From NCBI GenBank assembly GCA_029747015.1, contig JAKOGI010000128.1:1054501-1118500 (forward strand): a stretch of 64,000 nt of DNA, read 5' to 3'. Positions 56,801 through 64,000 of the stretch are shown here, piece after piece. Position 1 is the stretch's first letter, and every line of letters starts with the position of its first letter. A program made the translations under genes and the position numbers. The notes beneath the pieces are model-generated. The model was given only the letters and a program-made list of their open reading frames with translations. It had not been told where the DNA came from and did no database searches. Source of the stretch: Carnegiea gigantea. Taxonomy: Eukaryota; Streptophyta; Magnoliopsida; Caryophyllales; Cactaceae.

Positions 56801-57881
56801 TTACGCATATCATGTGATTAAGATTCTAAGTGCAGCATGAATGAAATCTCAAGTACAGCATGGCCATATCCTTGTAATGCATCGAGCATATGAGTTTGAA
56901 TATACATGTTTAGCTAAAGAAAGCTTCTTGCATAATCTCTACTTCATGTGTTTAAGCATCTCGTATGAGTGAATTAGATAGATAAAGCATAAATCACGAA
57001 TTATATCACAAAACCTACGAAAGAAAGTTCTGTGCTTAGCCTCGCTGCATGCTTATGTGTTTGACTGCTTGTTAGTAAAGGAATTTCGTCATTCAGGGAC
57101 CTAAAAATGAGTTTGAGCGGCTAAAATGAAGTTCATGGATAGTGATCCTTCTTTAAAGATATATGATTGCCTAATACGATAGTAATACATAAGCACGTGA
57201 TATGTGGCTATTAATGGTATTTTTTCCTGCAATGGTTTTGGTTTTAAGGAGTCGGGGAATACTCGTTGAGCGTGTGGTAGCTCATCCCATTGCTCTTTCC
57301 CCTTTTTCTCCAGGTTTATATTATGACAAACAGAAGTCAAGTCACTTATGCCAAGATGGAGTTTATCTGTGCTTGCAAAGTGTCATCTGTGCCCATTTGA
57401 AAAGGGGTCTTGCATGTTAACGAAGTCATGGAATGTATTCCTAGAATTATAAACGTTTGTAAACAAGTATTGTAGTTCATGTAGAGCATTCGATTTAGGA
57501 ATCGCTCTGTATGGCCTTGTGGGCCAACCATCTAATTTGTCAGTTGTCTTTTTAGCTGAAATCAGTTACGTTTTAGGATGTAAACCCCAGTACTCCGGTT
57601 GTATGTACCGTTGAGTTGTATCTTTTACATCTCCTGTATTAATGAATTTTATTATTTGATGTACTCTGAATGAGTTGCTCGTTGAGTTATGAATTCCGAC
57701 GTGTAATCGTTGAGCTTATTTAAGAATGTTTTACACTTCTGTTGATTGCAAGGGTTTATTATAAGGCTTATAGCTCGAAAATGGTCAGTTTTTAGGGAAA
57801 ACTCTGTCCGTTTCGCCCCAGAAGTTAAGTAGGGAGTAAGCAAACGTAATACTCTTGGCCCTAGGGGCTGGTGGTGTTACA
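53883..57881 (+). repeat. LARD-like 5' LTR (~4.0 kb)
   Basis: Boundaries are set by the perfect nine-base inverted ends TGTAACACC/GGTGTTACA, and on the right by the primer site. It includes a CT-rich stretch at 54355-54410, a small frame at 54552-54779 also present in the other copy, a degenerate tandem repeat (54960-55640), and a gggcc/aggcc-containing short repeat tract (56570-56770). Confidence 0.85.
54960..55640. repeat. Degenerate ~70-75-bp tandem repeat in LARD-like 5' LTR
   Basis: About nine imperfect units of the form ttagtttagttaattcatgc, then ttgaaaagtagcttcgaaat, then aacctatgaatgctttgaat and cgatg. The array recurs in the second LTR at about 61090-61760. Confidence 0.8.
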
Positions 57882-57885
57882 TTGA

Positions 57886-57897
57886 TTGTATCAGAGC
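57886..57897 (+). other. LARD-like primer binding site (Met-tRNA type)
   Basis: ttgtatcagagc, one base from tggtatcagagc, four bases after the LTR end. Confidence 0.82.
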
Positions 57898-60534
57898 AAA
57901 GTCTTGCGACCATAGGCCGCAACCTGAGTCTTGAATCTCATATAGTTGCCTAGAAACGCGTTCACGAGGTGTGATATATGCCTGCTTTGTGTGCAAACGT
58001 GAGTTTTACGTGAACATTAGTGCATTTAGTTAGTTGTGTGTGGCTTGAGTGAGTTGATTGGTTGGATGAAAGAGCCATTTGCTAAGGTGTAGGCTGAGTG
58101 GCTCGTATTCTCGTGGATAAGTTAAGTGTTAGCTCAATCAAAGTTGTTTCGCTTCGATGCCTTAGTGATTTTAATCGAAAGTTTAAAGAACATATGATTT
58201 GAATTCAAATGATTGGAAAATCCTTAACTTTAAGCTCATCTTTATCCCTAAAGCACGATTTTCTTCTTGGGCCACATAATGGAGTGAGTAGACGTATTCA
58301 AAAGTTGGTAGAGAGAGAGCTAGAAGTAGTTAAATTATTTCCTTTTAGAAACCTAAGGACCTTAAAAGTTAAAGTCCTCCTATTAGTGAGTTAGGGTTGT
58401 GCTTTCGCACTAGAAACCTTTCTAATTATTTGGTTGGGTCTTATTGTTGCAACCGAACACTTGCATTTGCTTTGCAATAATGCTTGGGTTAACCCTATGA
58501 GCTTAACTCTCTGCGTGTAATCAAATGATTTTGAGTATCCATATGCCAAGGTGCATGCATCATCGGATGTATTAGTGACGATTTGTTGCAAGTGATTGGA
58601 GGTAGCTTTCTATGACTGAAAATCTCCCTAGGTGGTGCCCCCCATACGTGAATTTGGAATTGTAAGAAATTAAATAAGATTTCAATATGCTTGGATAGAA
58701 ATTAAGCAATAGTAGCGCATTTCTCTTTACCATTGCATGAAAATTGTCCTCATTGTCTAGCACGATGCTTGTTGTCACCTGTACAATGTGCTTGATGTCC
58801 TATGTGAAATTGGTAGTGTCCTGCCTATATCAAACCACAATACACCTAGAAAGCGCAAGGAAGAAAGGACCTAGTAGACTTTGGAATTGTCACACCACAT
58901 GCATCACCTCGTTACCTCCTGGGGAGACAATCAATGCCTTCCTAACACTTTCTTAAGCACAAGCACCAAGTGTAGAAGCAAGGATGCCCATAGTAGAAAG
59001 TAGAACCTTCCTATCTACACTATGAGTTCCTCGAACCTCCATAAGTATCTGTAAGACAAATGCGTCCTAAAGCCTCAATGTATATCTGTAAGACCAATAA
59101 TACCGTTGTTCTTACCCCTACCATTAGTTGATCGATGGCTAACTCCAAACAGTTGGGACAAGCCTAGAGGCATAACCTCGACCTTAGGTTTTAAATGAGG
59201 GTTGCATTCATGTATACTTGCCTAGATGTCTTTTCATGAGACACTGCTATGAGTCTATGTGTTTTGAAGCATAAGCATAACGTTATGTAAAGTGTAAAGG
59301 TCATGGAAGCCTGTATGATTGGTTAGGATCATTATGCATGGTTATTCAAGTGTTTTGTGAATGGTTGGCTCAGTAAATGCATATCTTAGTATTTGCTTGA
59401 CTCAAGTTAGTCTAGTATGCGGCTTGGTTATCTAGGTGATTTAAGTTTTGTAATTCATAGCATGATATGACCTCTGACTCATTATTTGCATTCCATGAAT
59501 TCTATGATTCCATGTTATAGCTAAGTAACTGCATATGCCCGTATTTGAAGCAAGATGAGACGACCCTAGAAACCTACATTCATATATTCTTGCCCTTATA
59601 TGTTTGATCAAAGTAGTGCAGGGGAAGCATGTAAGCCCATAAGCCACAAGCCCAGGACTCGTCTAGGAGCATAACCATTTAGTTGTATGAATCTATGACT
59701 TAAGAGACAATTAGTCCGAAATGGGGACTTTAGGAAAAGCCTCCCCGCCATCAAATTGATCTACTTACATTCTTACATTAGCACCTTCTTCTCAAGTTGA
59801 TCTTATTGACATGTTATGCTAGTTCATGCAATTCATGGTTCTTAATCTTTAGTGCTTTATTATAGACCCTACGTGATGTAAATGTGAATTCGAGTGTTGC
59901 ACCAAGTTCCTTCATTGCTAATGTGATGTAATATGATGTCCCTGTTACTTTAAGTGTGATGTGGTAGCTTCCTGATCAATTGATTTTACTTTAGAATAAT
60001 CTGAAATCTTCGTGCCTTTGAATGAACCTAACTAAGTTAACTGCATTCATACAAGCTTGACATGTTCTATATAAGCTTCTATGAATAAAAGAATGAAAAT
60101 CAATGAGGGTCGATGTATGAATGTAGGAGTGTCAGTGCATATGTTTCCCTCTTGTGAATTACTTGCTATATACGTGTTTAGACGATTCCATGCTACTTAT
60201 GATCCTTGGGCCTGAGAATGCTGAGCTATTGAGCCTATATGATGTCATTTTGCTAAAGATTATGCTATGCGATGCTTATGTGACGACCTTGCTGCTTTAA
60301 TGTGTTATAAAAGTCTCCAGGTTAATCGTTTTAATTCTAAAGGTGATTTGAACTATGTTTTAGAAAGACCACTTGTATATAACCAAAAGATGTTATGGCC
60401 CAATTGTCATACCTTTAGATGCTTACTCATAGGTGCATATGCATAGAATTGTTGTTTCCTATGCAAATTGAGTGTAGATAATTAAAGGTCTTTTTCCCTT
60501 TCAAAAGCAAGCTTAATATGGTTTTCCACGCCAA
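57898..60534 (+). other. LARD-like interior without recognisable genes
   Basis: About 2.6 kb with stops throughout all frames; the longest frames are about 60-70 codons and have no gag, protease, RT, RNase H or integrase motifs. Trinucleotide and AT runs are present but no clear tandem repeat. A polypurine tract expected before the 3' LTR was not recognised; the left end of the 3' LTR is itself missing. Confidence 0.75.
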
Positions 60535-63500
60535 CTCATTCTCCCCCACCATGCTTTAATGCTAAAGGCCTTAGAAATTCACTAAGTTTTTCGCCCCACC
60601 TAACTCGAAATCCTCCATGTTTCACCTCCCTAACCTCAGTCGAGCCTACACTGCAAAATCTAGTAGAAATTTGAAGGATTTAGCCATGTTTTTGGCTGAT
60701 TTGGACAGTGGTTTGTTGCGTCAGACGAGGGCCAAAGCTCAGCCATGCATTTCAGTCCTTAACCACCATCAAAGCACTATAAATTCGATCCCAAACAGTA
60801 GCAACAGTAGCAGCAACGATGACAGTAGTGAAAGGGGCAGAAACTCAGGTCTGGGTTTGGGTCGAATTGGGTCTGTTTTTGCGGGTGTGGATTGGGTTTC
60901 TTCGTGCGTCGGTGAGCAAGGGTCAGGGAATCGGGTCTTTTTAGCACTCAAAGCCAAGCCCAGCAGCCTTCAAACGAACCTCTAGCTTGGAATCGAGGTG
61001 GGTGTTTCTCATCTCCTAAATATTAGTAATTTCGGAAATGTTTTAGCCCTTAAGTTGTGATGCATGTCAGTTTAGGATTAGTTAGATTAATTGGAAACAT
61101 GAATGATAATGCATGTTTTATTTTAACTGATTTTAGCTTAGATTATGCATGTTTAGCAAATTAGGCATTATGTGAGTAAACCACGCTTTAATTTGATCCA
61201 TGTTAGTTTAGTTAATTTATGTCTAAAAGTAACTTCGAAATAACCTAATAATGCTTTGAAACGATATAGGCTAGTGCAGTTAATTAACGCTTGAAAATGG
61301 CTTCGAATCAATATAGGTTAGTTTAGTTAATCCATGCTTATGAGTAGCGTCGAAATAATATACGAATACTTTGAATCGATGCTTGTTTGTTTAGTTAATT
61401 CATGCTAGAAAAGTAGCTTCAAATAATCTATGAATGTTTTAAAATGATGCATGTTAGTTCAGTGATTCCTATTTGCAAAAGACCCTTAAAAATAACCTAA
61501 GTACACTTTGATTCGTCGCCTAATAAGTTAGTTTAGTTATGTCTAAAAGTATGCTTCGAAACAACTTATATGTGCTCTAAGTCAACGTATGCTGAATTAT
61601 TCGTTTCATGTTCGAAGATATTCTCGAAACCACCTGAGGGTGTCTTAAGACGGTGTACGTAAAGTTAGCTAACCTATGCTTATAAGTGGCCTTGCAATGA
61701 CCTAAGCATGCTTTTAATCGATGCTTGTTAAGATTAGTGAAATTATGCTTGAAAACGACATGAACGTGACATGTTTACCTTCTGTTGTGAAAAATGAATG
61801 CAAATGAGGTTCATGCCTTGATTAGTTTAATCTGGTTCGTTAAGCCGTATTTCAAGTTAAGGCAATATAGATGTATATGTATATGTATATGTGGTTATAT
61901 ATACTTGCTGTAGCGCACCGCTGGATGGTGCTACTTGCTCAGTAAGTACCTAAGCCCTATTGCACAATTCTTTATGAGCTTTCATGATAATATGCTATGG
62001 TTATAGAATTGAAAAACGAGATGGTAGTCGGGTGGCTTGAGGTTGATTTAATGAGAGTTTTGAGGTCCTTTACGGTCGGTGTTATGTGAAAAGGGAGCCT
62101 GGGTTGTGTTTAACCGCAATCATGTGGATTGCAAACCATGTGTGGCTTATTCTGCTGAGTTGATTACGAAGTGTTCGAATCTGTTATGTGCAAATGCCAT
62201 TCCCTTTTATGTTATTAGGTTTTATCTTGAGAGTAAGGGTGTGTTCAAAAAAGAAAGTTTTCATGGTTATAACTAATAGTAGCCATAACTATTAGCAATT
62301 GATGGCCTATTTTAAATATACAAATATAGTTTTGGGAGTGAACTCGCTATAATGGGGGAATCCCTAAGGAATTTAAATAAAAAGTGAGTGTAATGTATGA
62401 AAAACGATTTCGCTGTGAGAGGTAGCAAACTTATTAGACGTTATGGCCATGCGCTTTAAATTGGCTAAGATAATGTGCTTTGGACGATATGTTATGAAGG
62501 ATGTTAGCTTAGGGAATAAGTCTTGGTACGAGGAAACCCTAAAAGACCCTGACGGGGGTAATGGTCTTATATGTTATATGTTGCCATCCCGAGAGTAAGA
62601 GCTTAGCGTGAGCGTTAGGTCTCACTATGGGGTTTGAGAATAGATCTCACCTAATTAGCACCCTGTAATGATCTTTTGCCAGAAGTATTTTTCTAATAAG
62701 CAAAGAAAAGCACTCGGCATTTTGCCAATTTAAGTTTTTCAGAAACAAAGTTTTTATGGGCCATTAAGAGGCCAGGTTGAATGAAATGTAAAAAGTTTAT
62801 AAGGGTCCTATTAGGGCCAATACGAAAGAGATTCTTTTAAAGAATATGAGCCACAAAGAGGCTAAGAAAAAGAGCTTTATGAACCTCAAGAGGCTAAAAA
62901 AAGAGTTTTATCAGCCTAAAGAGGCTAAGTAAAGTGTTTTTAGAAAACGAAAGAAGGATTTTTATGTATATCATGTGATTAAGATTCTAAGTGCAGTATG
63001 AATAAATCTCAAGTGCAGCATGACCATATTCTTATAATGCATCGAGCATATAAGTTTGAATGTGCATGTTTAGCTAAAGAAAGCTCCTTGTATAATCTCT
63101 ACTTCATGTGTCTACGCATCTCGCATGAGTGAATTAGATAGCTAAAGCATAAATCACGAATTATATCACATAACCTATGAAAGAAAGTTCTGTGCTTAGC
63201 CTCATTGCTTGCTCATGTGTTTGACTACTTGTTAGTAAAGCAATTTAGCCATTCAGGGATCTAAAAATGAGCTTGAGTGGCTAAAATGAAGCTTATAGAT
63301 AGAGATCCTTCCTTAAGGATTTATGATTGCCTAATATGATAGTAATACATAAGCACGTGATATGTGGTTATTAATGGTACTATTGCCTGCAACGGTTTTG
63401 ATTTTAAGGAGTCGAAGAATACTCACTAAGCGTGTGGTTGCTTATCCCATTGCTCTTTCCCCTTTTTCCTCAGGTTTGCATTATGACAAGTAGAAGCAAG

Positions 63501-64000
63501 GTCACTTATGCCAAGATGGAGTTTATCTGTGCTTGCAAGGTGTCATGTGTGCCCATTTCAAAGGGGATCTTATGTGTTTAACGAAGTCATATAATGTATT
63601 CCTAGAATTGTAAATGTTTGTAAACAAGTATTCTAGTTCATGTAGTGTATTCAGTTTAGGAATCGCTCTATATGGCCTTGTGAGCCAACCATCTAATTTG
63701 TGAGTTGTCTTTTCAACTAAAATCAGTTACGTTTTAGGATGTAAACCCCAGTACTCCGGTTGTGTGAACCGCTGAGTTGTATCTTTCACTTTTTGCTGTA
63801 TTAATGAATTTTATTATTTGATGTACTCCGAGCGAGTTGGTTGTTGAGTTATGAGCTCCGGCGTGTAGTCATTGAGCTTATTTTAGAATGTTTTATACTT
63901 CTGTTGAATGCAGTGGTTTATTGTAGGGCTTTTAGCATGAAAACGGTCAGTTTTTAGGGTAAACTCTATCCATTTCACCCCAAAAGTTAAGTAGGGAGTA
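60535..64000 (+). repeat. LARD-like 3' LTR, 5'-shortened, cut by window end
   Basis: Collinear with 54401-57839 and close in sequence. Differences include a few extra agc/aac triplets near 60800, an extra tatatg unit near 61880 and scattered transitions. The first 518 bp of the LTR are absent at the joint with the interior. A frame at 60617-60985 is the counterpart of 54552-54779 and is an LTR-borne chance frame. Confidence 0.85.
61090..61760. repeat. Degenerate ~70-75-bp tandem repeat in LARD-like 3' LTR
   Basis: Counterpart of the array at 54960-55640, unit for unit. Confidence 0.8.

Larger units (their letters stand above)
53883..64000 (+). mobile_element. Large non-coding LTR retroelement (LARD-like), right end outside window
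   Basis: A 5' LTR of 3999 bp (53883-57881) starting TGTAACACC and ending GGTGTTACA, a Met-tRNA-type primer site, an interior of about 2.6 kb (57898-60534) with no recognisable gag or pol, then a second LTR copy (60535 to beyond 64000) that lacks the first 518 bp of the first. The last bases of the window correspond to 57839 of the first LTR, so about 42 bp remain outside. Non-autonomous; it would have to borrow proteins. Not matched to a named family. Confidence 0.85.

Overview
This is nuclear DNA from a flowering plant, most likely a eudicot. The evidence is a chalcone-synthase-type gene with the intron position typical of that family, a Cassandra-type LTR carrying a 5S-rRNA-like segment, an Au-like SINE, plant Ty3/gypsy and Ty1/copia retrotransposons, and AT-rich spacers with (GA)n/(CT)n microsatellites. 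I see no intact host protein-coding gene. The one recognisable host gene, a chalcone synthase (type III polyketide synthase) on the minus strand, is dead and is split by a retrotransposon.

Layout. 1-238: degenerate GGGTACCC-type repeat. ~767-7460: decayed Ty3/gypsy element on the minus strand (Del/Tekay-like gag-PR-RT-RH-INT) between two partial copies of an LTR-like repeat. 8735-17141: chalcone synthase pseudogene on the minus strand. Exon 1 and the start of exon 2 lie at 16519-17141 and the rest of exon 2 at 8735-9520. The gap is filled by element E1 (9521-16518, plus strand, Ty3/gypsy). 18535-20872: tandemly duplicated AT-rich block with Helitron-like 5' motifs. 21594-28841: element E2, the same family as E1, inserted in a GC-rich repeat that also carries a solo LTR (29027-30367, target duplication CCATC). 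33120-33123: possible Helitron 3' end. 33351-36439: a MITE candidate, then a segmental duplication in which one copy received a Cassandra solo LTR (34624-34904, target duplication TGTTT) and the other a hAT-like MITE (36008-36298, 8-bp duplication).

37283-37464: Au-like SINE with a 16-bp target duplication. 37613-39600: Ty1/copia remnant on the minus strand. 39601-44190: 5' part of a Tat/Retand-like Ty3/gypsy element with a ~45-bp minisatellite. 44191-49299: 3' part of a Del/Tekay-like element and its LTR. 49300-50857: further LTR-like DNA. 53317-53740: LINE endonuclease fragment. 53883-64000: a large non-coding retrotransposon derivative (LARD-like) with a ~4.0-kb 5' LTR, a Met-tRNA-type primer site, a ~2.6-kb interior without recognisable genes, and a 5'-shortened 3' LTR that runs off the window.

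The window is therefore a graveyard of nested retroelements around one destroyed flavonoid-pathway gene. The most interesting points are the E1 insertion into chalcone synthase, the stop codon that E1 and E2 share at the same gag codon, pol reading frames that run into the 3' LTR, the large non-coding LTR element at the right end, and the insertion histories readable from target-site duplications. No similarity search was run. Family names rest on motifs read by eye.
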